Positions 1 through 8,681 of a stretch of DNA of 56,528 nt are shown here, piece after piece. The stretch is from Opitutus sp. GTDB taxonomy: Bacteria; Verrucomicrobiota; Verrucomicrobiae; Opitutales; Opitutaceae. How positions within the stretch are numbered: the stretch's first letter is position 1; each line of letters opens with the position of its first letter. The translations under genes and the position numbers were made by a program. The stretch covers positions 1-56,528 of the forward strand of contig SIBR01000022.1 in NCBI GenBank assembly GCA_009695065.1. Reading direction: 5' to 3'. The notes below the pieces were generated by a model. The model worked only from the letters and a program-made list of their open reading frames with translations, had not been told where the DNA came from and ran no database searches.

Positions 1-169
1 CCTGCTCACCTCCGCCACCCGCATGATCTGCGCCACCGTCAGCTCATGCTGGGCAATCAGCCGCACCACCAGCAGCCGCCGGCGCGCCCACGCTTCCTGC
101 GGTTTGGACCACTCCGCCTCGACTTCCGCCACCCGCTTCGCCCCCCAAATCCGGTAATTTTCCCGCCAT
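1..169 (-). pseudogene. IS630-family transposase, N-terminal fragment (cut by window edge)
   Basis: Read leftwards, the region encodes an N-terminal transposase segment with the helix-turn-helix-like stretch RRLLVVRLIAQHELTVAQI, typical of IS630/Tc1-mariner-type transposases that bind the element ends through this domain. The plausible ATG at 169 is not in frame with this conserved stretch, which begins around 132; a homopolymer of T and G lies between. Compared with the right-hand copy, this one has one T fewer, so it would need a different frame correction. The catalytic DDE part lies outside the window. Whether the frame change is programmed or a defect cannot be decided here. Confidence 0.55.
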
Positions 170-227
170 GCCAAAACTTGGGTAAAATCTGGCCCAACTT
201 AAAGTCTAAATATTACTAGCTGACGGT
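1..227 (-). mobile_element. IS630-family insertion sequence, 5' end (partial, inverted copy)
   Basis: This stretch is the reverse complement of the last 228 bases of the window, with one base missing in an A-run near 147-149 (three A here, four in the other copy). Identity stops abruptly at 227, which should mark the element boundary. The element's reading frame runs leftwards out of the window, so only its terminal noncoding part and the start of the transposase are present. The inner boundary abuts a truncated membrane-protein fragment. Confidence 0.75.
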
Positions 228-234
228 GTGACAG

Positions 235-435
235 GTGCGGAAGAGCAACATCTCCGCGGAACGGCACCATCGCCGCAGTTCGCGTTTTTTCTACGGCATG
301 CTCGCGGCCCAACTCGAAGTGATTGTGTCGACGCTGGCCATGGCTGCCCACCAACGCAGCCTCCTGTGGGCCATCGCAGTCGGCGCCGGTGCCGTGGCGA
401 TCGCGTTTGCCGTTTACGTTCTGGTCTACGGCTGA
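235..435 (+). pseudogene. Small membrane protein, C-terminal fragment truncated by the IS element
   Basis: The frame opens with GTG at 235, directly after an in-frame TGA at 229-231 and only 8 bases from the edge of the IS630 copy. It encodes 66 residues ending in one clear hydrophobic segment (about residues 43-65) preceded by an amphipathic stretch containing RFFYGMLAAQ. This resembles the C-terminal end of DUF4337-like membrane proteins, from memory of the family. The position against the IS boundary suggests that the original gene was cut by the insertion and that only its tail remains. It could alternatively be a small intact membrane protein. Confidence 0.45.
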
Positions 436-436
436 A

Positions 437-462
437 CGCCGCGACCCTTTCGGGTCGCGGCG
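437..462. terminator. Bidirectional hairpin between converging genes
   Basis: A perfect 11-bp stem (CGCCGCGACCC paired with its complement) closes a TTTC loop and fills the gap between the stop of the truncated membrane protein at 435 and the stop of parC at 464. There is no strong U-tract, so intrinsic termination is inferred from stem strength and position. Confidence 0.6.
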
Positions 463-463
463 C

Positions 464-2632
464 TCAGCCGAGCGACAGGTCCACGCGCTTCACGTCCTTC
501 ACCGGCCATTTGGTAACGGTGAGGCCCTTCGCACTGCGCGAGCTGACCGGCACGTTCGCCAGGTCGAACTCCAGTTCGCGCACGCGCGCGCCACTGCGAC
601 CGTCGATGAAGATCTGGAGCTTTTGCGGCATCTCCTTTTCCGTCTTGCTCACCTCGAGGTAGACGACGCGGGATCCTTCCGACTTCACCAGCGGATAGAG
701 TTTGTCCCGGGAAAGCCCGCCGATCTGGAACCGTTTCGCGAAGGCCTTCCCGGATTCCTTGTCCTGGTAGACCATCGTGTAGAACGCGGTGTCGCCATCC
801 TTCGGGAATACCGCGCAGTGCATGATCTCGCGGCCCATGAAAACCTTGTCCGCCACCTTCGCGACCTTGAGCGAACCGTCGCGCATGATGGTGAGCGCGC
901 TGTCGAGAATGGTGCACTCCTGCACGAACTCATGCTGGCGCCAGTTGAGCCCGATGAAACCGTCCTCCCGGTTGACGTAGAGCCGCTGGTTGGCGGAGAC
1001 CACTTCCGACGCGTCGATCTGCGCGATCTCGTCGTAGCTCGTCCGCCGCTTGCGCCCCTTGCCGTATTTCTCCTGCAACATCTCGAACCAGCTGATCGCA
1101 TAGTTCGTGAGGTTCCGCAGATTCACCTTCGTTTCCTTGATACCCTCCTCGATCTTCTTGAGCGCTTCGTCGGCCTGGAAGCGATTGTAGGCGGAGATGC
1201 GCTTGATCCGGATTTCCGTGAGCCGCGTGATATCCTCATCGGTCACCGGCCGCCGGAGGGCTTTCAGGAACGGCTGCAATCCTTCGCGGATCTCCGCCAG
1301 CACGCTTTCCCAGGTCTTGGATTTCTCGATCCGCCGGTAGATGCGCTCCTCGATGAAAATGCGCTCGAGCGAGTCCCAGTGCCATTGCTGCTCGAGTTCC
1401 TCCAGCTTGATCTCGAGTTCCCGCTTCAGCAGCGCCTTCGTCCGGTCGACCGCGCGCCGGAGAATTTCGCGCACACCGATGAACTGCGGCTTGTCGTTTT
1501 CGATCACGCACGCCGCGGGCGAAATGTTCTGCTGGCAGCCCGTGAACACGCACAGCTGCTGGGTGACCTGGTCCGGATCGCTGCCCTGCGGCAGGTGCAC
1601 TAGAATCTCCACCGCGTCGGCCGTATTGTCGTCGACATGCCGGACCTTGATCTTGCCCTTGGCGTTGGCCGCGAGGATCGACTCGATCAACGTCTCCGTC
1701 GTCGTGCCAAACGGCAGTTCGGTGATCGCGAGCAGATACTTCGAGCGCTGCTCGATTTTCGCCCGGACCTTCACCTTCCCGCCCCGCTCGCCGTCGTTGT
1801 ATTCCGAAAAATCCGCGATGCCGCCCGACGGGAAATCCGGGAAAATGCGAAACGTCTTTCCCTGCAGGTGATTGACCGCCGCCCGGCAGAGATCGTTGAA
1901 ATTGTGCGGGAGAATCTTGGTCGCGAGCCCGACCGCGATGCCCTCCGCTCCGTCGAGCAGCACGATCGGGAACTTGGCGGGCAGCGTGACGGGTTCGCGC
2001 GCGCGGCCGTCGTAGCTCAGCTGCCACGTCGTGGTCTTCGGGTTGAACAGGACGTTCTTTGCAAAGGCCGTGAGCCGCGCCTCTATGTACCGTGGCGCGG
2101 CCGCCTCGTCGCCCGTGAGCGTGTTGCCGAAATTCCCCTGGGGCTCGATCAGGAACGCGCGCTGGCCGATGGCCACGAGCGCGGCGCCGATCGACGCATC
2201 GCCGTGGGGATGCAGCGCCATCGTGCGACCGACCACGTTGGCGACCTTGTGGAAACGCCCGTCATCCATGTCCCACAACGTGTGAAGAATGCGCCGTTGC
2301 ACCGGCTTGAGCCCGTCATCGATATGCGGCACCGCGCGGTCGAGGATGACGTAGCTGGCATACTCGAGAAACCAGTTGCGGTAGCTGCGCGCCAGCGGCG
2401 AGTCCTCGGTCTGGACATTATCCCCGCCCCGGCGTTTCGACGGCGGTGGCGGCGTGGTTTCCGCGGTCACTGGCGCCGCGGCTTCAGGGCCCTTGGGCTC
2501 CGAGGGCTTCGGCGGCATTGCAGCCGCCCCGGACTTTGTTTCGCCCCCCCCCGGGGGCGTCACCTCGGCACCGCCGTTCAGCGGCAGCTCAGGTTGGTCG
2601 TCATCTTTTTTCGGGCTCTTCTTCTTGGACAT
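464..2632 (-). CDS. parC: DNA topoisomerase IV subunit A (ParC/GyrA-type)
   Basis: This 722-residue protein is the DNA breakage-reunion subunit of a type II topoisomerase. The N-terminal 75 residues are a low-complexity K/P/A-rich tail; the core then starts near SPLARSYRNWFLEYASYVIL and includes the ALHPHGDASIG region and the active-site tyrosine in AAPRYIEAR (about Tyr182), which forms the covalent DNA link. The C-terminal domain is short compared with GyrA and lacks an obvious GyrA-box, favouring a topoisomerase IV-like or chlamydial second-topoisomerase assignment. The start at 2632 (MSKKKSPKK) was chosen over an upstream in-frame start at 2707 because the extra residues look noncoding. 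The partner ParE lies at 5967-7808, separated by three genes, so the two are not a simple operon. Confidence 0.9.
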   Translation of the reverse strand: MSKKKSPKKDDDQPELPLNGGAEVTPPGGGETKSGAAAMPPKPSEPKGPEAAAPVTAETTPPPPSKRRGGDNVQTEDSPLARSYRNWFLEYASYVILDRAVPHIDDGLKPVQRRILHTLWDMDDGRFHKVANVVGRTMALHPHGDASIGAALVAIGQRAFLIEPQGNFGNTLTGDEAAAPRYIEARLTAFAKNVLFNPKTTTWQLSYDGRAREPVTLPAKFPIVLLDGAEGIAVGLATKILPHNFNDLCRAAVNHLQGKTFRIFPDFPSGGIADFSEYNDGERGGKVKVRAKIEQRSKYLLAITELPFGTTTETLIESILAANAKGKIKVRHVDDNTADAVEILVHLPQGSDPDQVTQQLCVFTGCQQNISPAACVIENDKPQFIGVREILRRAVDRTKALLKRELEIKLEELEQQWHWDSLERIFIEERIYRRIEKSKTWESVLAEIREGLQPFLKALRRPVTDEDITRLTEIRIKRISAYNRFQADEALKKIEEGIKETKVNLRNLTNYAISWFEMLQEKYGKGRKRRTSYDEIAQIDASEVVSANQRLYVNREDGFIGLNWRQHEFVQECTILDSALTIMRDGSLKVAKVADKVFMGREIMHCAVFPKDGDTAFYTMVYQDKESGKAFAKRFQIGGLSRDKLYPLVKSEGSRVVYLEVSKTEKEMPQKLQIFIDGRSGARVRELEFDLANVPVSSRSAKGLTVTKWPVKDVKRVDLSLG

Positions 2633-2752
2633 TCTCGAGGGAAATGGGTTGGAGCGTGCACGCTGGCACGCACGCGGCGACGGCGTCAAGGGGGCCGTTG
2701 GTCGCACTGCGGCCGCAACTCCCGCGCCGCGAAACTCCGGCGGCTGGCGTGG

Positions 2753-3868
2753 TCAGATCGGAGTCGTGATACTGACCGGGATCGATCCCTGCCGCGCGGA
2801 GCGGAGACAGGCATCCAGGACGCGCTGGGTCTTCAGGGTGATTTCCGGCCAGTGCGGATCGATCTGCCCGGAGAGCACCCGCTCGGAAAAGACCCGAAAC
2901 AGGGAGGACTCCTGCGACCCCACCGCGTTGTTGGCGGGCTCTGCGACGTTCTCCGTCTCGCGGTGCTCGTGCATGTCGAACCGGCAGCCCTTGACGGCAA
3001 ATTCCGACCGGTCGACGTCGAAGCGCAGGGCGGACCCGGCGAACGGCAGCACAAAGTCGCGAATTTCGAGGAGGCCGCATTCCCCGCTGATCGTGGCCCA
3101 TTGGGCGTTCTGTGCCGTGAACGAGCAGTAGAACGAAGCGGAGACTCCGTTCGAGAAAAACAGATTGCCCTGGAACGCCAGCGGAACGGCGGGGGCCCCG
3201 CCCGGCGGCTGCGCCTCGGCGCAAATCCGGCCGATTACCGTCACGGGCACTTCATAGCGCAGCGCCCAGAGCGTGAATCGCAGGCAATACCACCCCAGAT
3301 CCCCCAGGCAACCGAGCGGCTCCAGCGTGCCGTGCGACCGGGCCACGGCCGCAAGAAATTCCGCGTCCTCCGCAAAACTGAACTGCGAGGCGATGTGCCG
3401 GAGGGCGCCCAAGCGCTTCCCTTCATCGAGCACGGCGCGCATCCGCTCCAGACGCCTGCTGTGCATGAACATGACGCCATCCATGTATTGGACCCGGTTG
3501 CGGGCGCACGCGGCGACGATCCTCTCCACCTCCGCCGCCGTGCTCCCGGCCGGCTTCTCCGCCAGCACGTGCTTGCCGGCCTCGGCCGCGCGGATGGCCC
3601 ACTCGGCTCTGACTCCCGTCGGGAGCGGAATATAAACGGCGTCGATGTCCGGCCGGGCCAGCAATGCCTCGTAGCCGCCGACCGCGACGGGAACCTGCGG
3701 ATGCGGCACCTCCGCCTGACATTCGGCGACGAACGCGGCCGCGCGCGCCGCGTCGCGACTGGCCACGGCGACCAGCGTGGCGTTGCCGGCGTCGCGGATA
3801 GCCTGCCAGTTTTTGCGCGCGATATTCGCAGCTCCCAGAATACCCCAGCGACAGAAAGGATGGCTCAT
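2753..3868 (-). CDS. Gfo/Idh/MocA-family NAD(P)-dependent oxidoreductase
   Basis: The 371-residue product starts with MSHPFCRWGILGAANIARK, a Rossmann nucleotide-binding loop, followed by the family's EKP motif in VLAEKPAG (about residue 95) whose lysine contributes to catalysis. The C-terminal half is the alpha/beta substrate domain. Such enzymes oxidise or reduce sugars, inositols or related polyols; the closest flavour is the dimeric dihydrodiol/xylose dehydrogenase branch, but the substrate cannot be read from sequence. The ATG at 3868 was chosen because it sits directly before the Rossmann fold; the frame is open upstream but codes for an arginine-rich, nondescript stretch. It is divergent from the Dabb gene at 4086 and lies just upstream of parC on the same strand. 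Confidence 0.85.
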   Translation of the reverse strand: MSHPFCRWGILGAANIARKNWQAIRDAGNATLVAVASRDAARAAAFVAECQAEVPHPQVPVAVGGYEALLARPDIDAVYIPLPTGVRAEWAIRAAEAGKHVLAEKPAGSTAAEVERIVAACARNRVQYMDGVMFMHSRRLERMRAVLDEGKRLGALRHIASQFSFAEDAEFLAAVARSHGTLEPLGCLGDLGWYCLRFTLWALRYEVPVTVIGRICAEAQPPGGAPAVPLAFQGNLFFSNGVSASFYCSFTAQNAQWATISGECGLLEIRDFVLPFAGSALRFDVDRSEFAVKGCRFDMHEHRETENVAEPANNAVGSQESSLFRVFSERVLSGQIDPHWPEITLKTQRVLDACLRSARQGSIPVSITTPI

Positions 3869-3987
3869 CGCGCGATCAAAAAGAGGCTTCGCCCCGTCGG
3901 CAACAATCGGCGACACCCCGGGACGGATTTCCTCCCTGCGCAGGCCAAGCCCCTGTCGGCGGCAGCGCCACCCTCGGCCAGTCCGCC

Positions 3988-3993
3988 TTGACA
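3988..3993 (+). promoter_or_regulatory. Possible -35 hexamer (TTGACA) in the divergent intergenic region
   Basis: A consensus TTGACA lies about 93 bases upstream of the Dabb-domain gene start. No good -10 hexamer is found at 17 bases spacing, so this is only a candidate. The 217-base gap between the divergent genes otherwise shows a GATCGT/ACGATC palindrome near 4029-4041 and no gene. Confidence 0.25.
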
Positions 3994-4085
3994 ATCGGTG
4001 TCGGCACCCAACAACCATGCCTCCCCTCGATCGTGACGATCGATCCGCATCCCGCGAAAAAACGTTCAACAACAAATCGAAAGCC

Positions 4086-4457
4086 ATGAAGAAACTTACA
4101 ATGACTCTGATGACCGCCGGCCTCCTCTGGCTCGGCACCACGACCAGTTTTGCCGCCCAGGCCGCCCCGAAGTCCGTGATTCACGTGGTCACGGTGGCAT
4201 GGAAGGCCGGCACGACTCCGGAACAGATCCAAGCCGCCCTCGATGGCGTCAAGGCCCTCCCGGTAAAGTACCCGGGCATCACCCGCGTGTGGGTTAAATC
4301 CATCAAGGTACAAGGCGGCAAAGCCAATGCCTTCGTGATGGAGTTTGCCGACGCGGCCGCCCTGAAAGCCTACGCCGACAGCCCCGCGCAGAAGGAATGG
4401 TACAAGGTGTATCTCCCGATTCGCGAAGAGAGCACGACGTTCGACATCACGAACTGA
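4086..4457 (+). CDS. Secreted Dabb (stress-responsive alpha/beta-barrel) domain protein
   Basis: The 123-residue product begins with a classical signal peptide (MKKLTMTLMTAGLLWLG, cleavage expected near AAQA-AP) and continues with a single Dabb ferredoxin-like domain: IHVVTVAWKAGTTPEQIQ, a central helix with V..LP..YPGI, and the closing AYADSPAQKEWYKVYLP segment. Dabb domains form dimeric alpha/beta barrels; their roles range from stress response to enzyme activity, so no reaction is assigned. The ATG at 4086 is selected because it begins the signal peptide. It converges with the S41 protease gene, with a strong hairpin between the stops. Confidence 0.8.
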   Translation: MKKLTMTLMTAGLLWLGTTTSFAAQAAPKSVIHVVTVAWKAGTTPEQIQAALDGVKALPVKYPGITRVWVKSIKVQGGKANAFVMEFADAAALKAYADSPAQKEWYKVYLPIREESTTFDITN

Positions 4458-4512
4458 GCCCGAGAAAATTCCCCGGGGCGTCGGTCGCCGCGGGTGAGAA
4501 AGGAACCGCCGC

Positions 4513-4554
4513 ATCCACTCCGGCGCTCGTTGCGACGAGCGCCGCCGAGTGGAT
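4513..4554. terminator. Bidirectional hairpin terminator
   Basis: ATCCACTC (4513-4520) pairs with GAGTGGAT (4547-4554), and inside it GGCGCTCGT pairs with ACGAGCGCC around a TGCG loop, giving a long composite stem. It sits between the stop of the Dabb gene (4457) and the stop of the converging S41 protease gene (4575). Confidence 0.65.
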
Positions 4555-4574
4555 CCCACGTCGAGCCGTGGCCT

Positions 4575-5861
4575 TTACGACCCGAGCGTCGCGACGGACG
4601 GAGTTGGCGACTCGCCCGTGCGCAGCAAGCGTAGCGCAGCGTCCAGGTCGGGATCACGGCCCCGCCGCAGGTCCTCGAGCGTGCGTGCCACCGCCACGTC
4701 CGGCTCGATCCCGTTGCCCTCGATGCGACGGCCTTTCGGCGCGAGGTAGTCCTCCCGGCTTAATTGCAGTTCGCCCCCGTCCGGCAGGCGATAAAACCAG
4801 CTGGCCAGCACCGCGCCGGCCGTCTTGCGCCCGATGATCGTCGCGCGCCCGTGATCCTGGAGTACCGCCGAAAAGATTTCCGCGGCGCTGCCGGTGCCCG
4901 CATCCACCAGCACGGTGACCCGCCCACGGTAGTTGGCCGACCCGATCTGCCAGGAATTTTTGCCGCTGCGGGCGCCGCTGCGAGTAATGAAGGTTCCGCA
5001 ATCGACCGCCCGATCGAAAAACTCGCCGATGGTGGTGCCGAGCGAGAAGGTGTCGCCGCCGGGATTCCGCCGCAGGTCGACGACGACGCCGGGCGCCGCC
5101 GCGTGCTGTTTCAGCTGCTGACTGAGCCAGCGCCGGTCGAAGGTGTCGAATTGGTCGAACCGCAAATAGACATAGCCGCCCGGCAATTCGCGGACGACCT
5201 GCCGCGCGCCGATCGAAAGCCGCTTCGCCACCAGATCGAGCGTCACCTTCCGGTTTTGCTCGTCCAGGAACTCCCACTTGGCCGCCTCTCCCACCCGCGG
5301 CCGGTAGTCGCTGCGCAACCCCCACGGCTCGCCGTTCAAAGTTTCGACGATCCAGCCTGGCTTGATCCCGGCCGCCTCGGCGGGACTCTCCGGCAGAACT
5401 TCCATGACCACCCAGCGCGCTTCGATCCGCACCATGTTGAAACCCGTGCGCGCCCGCACCTGGGTCCGTCTTTCCTCCACCTGCACCGGTGGCAGCGCCC
5501 GGGTGTGGCTGTCGCGCAGGAGTGCCATCATCCCGTTAAGCGCGCGGTAAAGCGTCCGCTGATCGGGGGCGACCGCCGCCGCCGGGGCGAATCGGGCGGC
5601 CGCCTCCTCCCAATCCACCCCCCGGAGTTTCGGATCGTAGTGCTTCCGATTCACGAGATCCCACGCCTTGTTGAAAATTTCGAGATTCTCCGCCGCGCGC
5701 GATTGCTGCTCCGCGGAGAGTTGCGCCACCAGCACCTGCATCCGTGGTGCCGTCGCACAACCGGTGGCAAAGGCCAGCAGCCCCATCCACCCAAAAACGA
5801 AAACCGTCCGCCGGGTCGTTACGCGGAGCGCATACAGGGATTTAAGGGGAAGACAAAACAT
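4575..5861 (-). CDS. S41-family (C-terminal processing type) serine protease, lipoprotein
   Basis: The 428-residue protein has an N-terminal hydrophobic segment ending in the lipobox-like FATGC (Cys35), suggesting lipid anchoring. A PDZ-like region follows at about 135-215 (EVLPESPAEAAGIKPGWIVE), then the tail-specific protease core: LRRNPGGDTFSLG, the nucleophile in AGTGSAAEIFS (about Ser325) and the general-base lysine in IIGRKTAG (about Lys346), which together form the Ser-Lys dyad of S41 peptidases. It probably cleaves periplasmic or outer-membrane proteins. The gene is on the same strand as parE but separated by about 105 bases. Confidence 0.85.
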   Translation of the reverse strand: MFCLPLKSLYALRVTTRRTVFVFGWMGLLAFATGCATAPRMQVLVAQLSAEQQSRAAENLEIFNKAWDLVNRKHYDPKLRGVDWEEAAARFAPAAAVAPDQRTLYRALNGMMALLRDSHTRALPPVQVEERRTQVRARTGFNMVRIEARWVVMEVLPESPAEAAGIKPGWIVETLNGEPWGLRSDYRPRVGEAAKWEFLDEQNRKVTLDLVAKRLSIGARQVVRELPGGYVYLRFDQFDTFDRRWLSQQLKQHAAAPGVVVDLRRNPGGDTFSLGTTIGEFFDRAVDCGTFITRSGARSGKNSWQIGSANYRGRVTVLVDAGTGSAAEIFSAVLQDHGRATIIGRKTAGAVLASWFYRLPDGGELQLSREDYLAPKGRRIEGNGIEPDVAVARTLEDLRRGRDPDLDAALRLLRTGESPTPSVATLGS

Positions 5862-5966
5862 CGACCGAATCAGGAAACGAACGATTGCGAATCAGTTTAT
5901 CCCTCGCGCTCGGCGGGTCAAAAAAATCCGCCGGCCGGCCTCCGCTTTGCCCTAACGGCATCGGCC

Positions 5967-7808
5967 TTAAACCTCCACGAGGTCCTTCTGCACCTTCAGG
6001 TTGTCGATGATGAAGTCCTGCCGCTCGGGCGTGTTCTTGCCCATGAAGAATCCCAGCAGCTCATCGCTGTTGTGCAGGTGGTTCAATGTCACCGGCTCCA
6101 GCCGGATATCGTCGCCGATGAAACCCTTGAATTCACCGGCGGAAATCTCCCCGAGGCCTTTGAACCGCGTGATCTCGTGGCTCGCCCCCAGTTCCACGAC
6201 GGCGGCCTGCTTTTCCTGCTCCGAGTAGCAGTAGCGCGTCGTCTTCTTGTTGCGCACCCGGAAGAGCGGCGTCTCCAGGACGAAGAGATGGCTGTTCCGA
6301 ATCAGATCGGGGAAAAATTGCAGGAAGAACGAAATCAACAGCAGCCGGATGTGCATGCCGTCCACATCGGCATCCGTCGCGATCACGATCCGGTTGTAGC
6401 GCAGGCCGTCCATGCCGTCCTCGATGTTCAGGGCGGACTGGAGGAGATGGAACTCCTCGTTCTCATAGATCACCTTTTTGGAGAGCCCGTAGGTGTTCAG
6501 CGGCTTGCCCTTGAGCGCAAAGACCGCCTGCGTCTGCACGTCGCGCGTGGCGGTCAGTGAGCCGGCGGCCGAGTCGCCCTCGACGATGAAGAGCGTGCTC
6601 TCCTCGGCCCGATCCGAACGATCACCCAGGTGCACCCGGCAGTCGCGCAGCTTGCGGTTGTGCAGGGACGCTTTTTTCGCCCGCTCGCGCGCGAGATTGC
6701 GGATGCCGGCGAGTTCCTTGCGCTCGCGCTCGCTTTCCTCGATCCGGGTGCGCAGCGCCTCGGTGGTCTCCTTGTTCTTGTGGAGATACCCGTCGAGCGA
6801 CTGCTGCATGAACTTTCCCACGAAATCCTTCAGGCTGGGCCCGTCCGGCCCCACATTCGCCGAGCCCAACTTGGTCTTGGTCTGCGATTCGAAAACCGGC
6901 TCCATCACCCGCACGGCCACGGCCGCGTCGATGGACTGGCGGATGTCCGCGGCATCGAAGTCCCGTTTGAAGAAATTGCGCACCGTGTCGACCAGCGCCT
7001 CGCGAAACGCCGCGAGATGTGTCCCCCCCATCGTCGTGTGCTGGCCGTTGACGAACGAGTAGTACTCCTCGCCGTAATGCCCGCCGTGGGTGAACGCCAC
7101 CTCGATGTCCTCGCCCTCGAGATGAATGATCGGATAGAGCGGCTCGCCGCTCAGGTTTTTTTGCAGCAGATCGCGCAGGCCGTGCTCCGACTTGAAGGGC
7201 TTGCCGTTCAACGTGAGTGTGAGCCCCCGGTTAAGGAACGCATAATTCCACAGCATGTCCTCGATGAACTCGGGACGGAATTTGAAATCCTTCCCGAAGA
7301 GATCCTCATCGGGGATGAACTCGATCAACGTGCCATTACGCTCGTCGGTCTTCGCCACCTTGTGGTCCTTCCTCAACTTGCCCCGGGCGAACTCGACCAG
7401 CTTGGCCTGGCCTTCGCGAAACGCCTGGGCCCGGTATTCGACGGCGAGGGCATTGACCGCCTTCTGGCCGACGCCATTCAGGCCGACGGATTTTTGAAAC
7501 GTCTCGCTGTCGTATTTCGCGCCGGTGTTGATGATCGAGACGCAGTCGATGAGCTTGCCCAGTGGAATGCCGCGGCCGTAGTCGCGCACGCGCAGGGTGC
7601 GCTCGGTGAGTTCCACCTCGATCTTCCGGCCGTGGCCCATGGTGAATTCGTCGATGCAATTATCGATCGTCTCCTTGAGCAGGACGTAGATGCCGTCCTC
7701 GGCGTGGCTGCCGTTGCCGAGCCGTCCGATGTACATGCCGGGGCGGAGCCGGATGTGCTCGAGCGAGCTGAGGGTCTTGATGCTGGCTTCGGTGTAGGCT
7801 TGGGCCAT
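5967..7808 (-). CDS. parE: DNA topoisomerase IV subunit B (ParE/GyrB-type ATPase)
   Basis: This 613-residue protein is the ATPase subunit paired with ParC. The N-terminal GHKL domain shows the N-box ([10 protein letters not shown]), the [11 protein letters not shown]1 box and [13 protein letters not shown]2/3 box; the transducer domain follows, and the TOPRIM domain carries VEGDSAAG and the metal-binding [13 protein letters not shown]. The tail resembles the compact second GyrB of chlamydiae and ParE-type proteins of Bacteroidetes, with no long insertion in TOPRIM. It starts at ATG 7808 with [20 protein letters not shown]. The partner gene parC is downstream on the same strand, separated by an S41 protease gene, a plus-strand Dabb gene and an oxidoreductase. 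Confidence 0.92.
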   Translation of the reverse strand: MAQAYTEASIKTLSSLEHIRLRPGMYIGRLGNGSHAEDGIYVLLKETIDNCIDEFTMGHGRKIEVELTERTLRVRDYGRGIPLGKLIDCVSIINTGAKYDSETFQKSVGLNGVGQKAVNALAVEYRAQAFREGQAKLVEFARGKLRKDHKVAKTDERNGTLIEFIPDEDLFGKDFKFRPEFIEDMLWNYAFLNRGLTLTLNGKPFKSEHGLRDLLQKNLSGEPLYPIIHLEGEDIEVAFTHGGHYGEEYYSFVNGQHTTMGGTHLAAFREALVDTVRNFFKRDFDAADIRQSIDAAVAVRVMEPVFESQTKTKLGSANVGPDGPSLKDFVGKFMQQSLDGYLHKNKETTEALRTRIEESERERKELAGIRNLARERAKKASLHNRKLRDCRVHLGDRSDRAEESTLFIVEGDSAAGSLTATRDVQTQAVFALKGKPLNTYGLSKKVIYENEEFHLLQSALNIEDGMDGLRYNRIVIATDADVDGMHIRLLLISFFLQFFPDLIRNSHLFVLETPLFRVRNKKTTRYCYSEQEKQAAVVELGASHEITRFKGLGEISAGEFKGFIGDDIRLEPVTLNHLHNSDELLGFFMGKNTPERQDFIIDNLKVQKDLVEV

Positions 7809-7919
7809 GGCGGGTTGCGCGAAAGCAGAGCCAGAGCGCCCAGGTTGACAAGCGCGATTGCGACACTTGCCGCGAACCGCCTCGTTCCCTCACGCTTCGC
7901 CTCAACCCTGTTTATTCCC

Positions 7920-8659
7920 ATGAAAAAACTCGCCTACATCGCCGCCGGCCTACTCGCCCTCGCCCTCGTCGCTTTCTTCACCCTGCAGTTTTTCCTCGGT
8001 TCCATCGTCACCGCCGGGGTCAATAATTTCGCGCCCAAGCTCACGCAAACGACCGTCGTCCTCCAAAGCGCGAGCATTTCCCCGCTCTCCGGCAGCGGCA
8101 CCCTGTCCGGGCTAGTCGTCGGCAATCCGAAGGGCTGGAGCGACGGCAACCTCTGCTCGCTCGGCAAGATCCACCTCAGTGTCGCGCCGTTTTCCCTCCT
8201 GGGCGACCACATCGTGATCAACGAAATCTCTATTGAGGCGCCCGAGTTCAAATACGAGACGAAAGTCGTCGCCAGCAACGTCAACGACCTGCTGAAAAAC
8301 ATCGAGGCACGATAGGCGCCGGCAAGGGCGCCGGCCCGACGGCCACCACCAAGAGCGGCAAGCCCATCAAGTTTGAAGTGAAGAAATTCAGCATGCAAAA
8401 CGGCCGCGTGCGTCTCGGCGTCGGCGGAACCGGCATGAGCCTGCCCATGCCGCCGATCACCCTGACCGACCTCGGCACCAAGGAGGGCGGCATCACCCCG
8501 GATCAACTTGTCTTTGCGGTGATGAAGAACGTGACCGGCAGCGTCGGCAGCGCCACGGCCAGCGCCGCCGGGGACATCGGCAAGACCGGCGCCGCCGCGG
8601 CCGAAGGCCTCAAAAAGACCGGCGAGGCCATCAAGGGCCTTTTCGGCGGCAAGAAGTAA
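7920..8659 (+). pseudogene. AsmA-like membrane-anchored protein, split by a frameshift near 8310
   Basis: The first segment (7920-8315) has an uncleaved signal anchor (MKKLAYIAAGLLALALVAFF) and an AsmA-like beta-rich start (SASISPLSGSGTLSGLVVGN). It stops at TAG just after NDLLKNIEA. The second segment, in the frame one base earlier, reads TIGAGKGAGP through FEVKKFSMQNGRVRLG to a C-terminal amphipathic helical tail ending KGLFGGKK at 8659. The continuation is smooth if one base is restored near 8305-8310, so this is one gene of about 246 residues with a single-base deletion or a sequencing error. Related proteins sit at the inner membrane facing the periplasm; exact function unknown. It is divergent from parE. 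Confidence 0.7.
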
Positions 8660-8681
8660 TTCCGCAATCCGCCTCCGCCCC

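Noticed and set aside
323..1603. Long open frame on the plus strand opposite parC
   Set aside because: It is a complementary-strand shadow typical of GC-rich genes; the minus strand has clear topoisomerase motifs.
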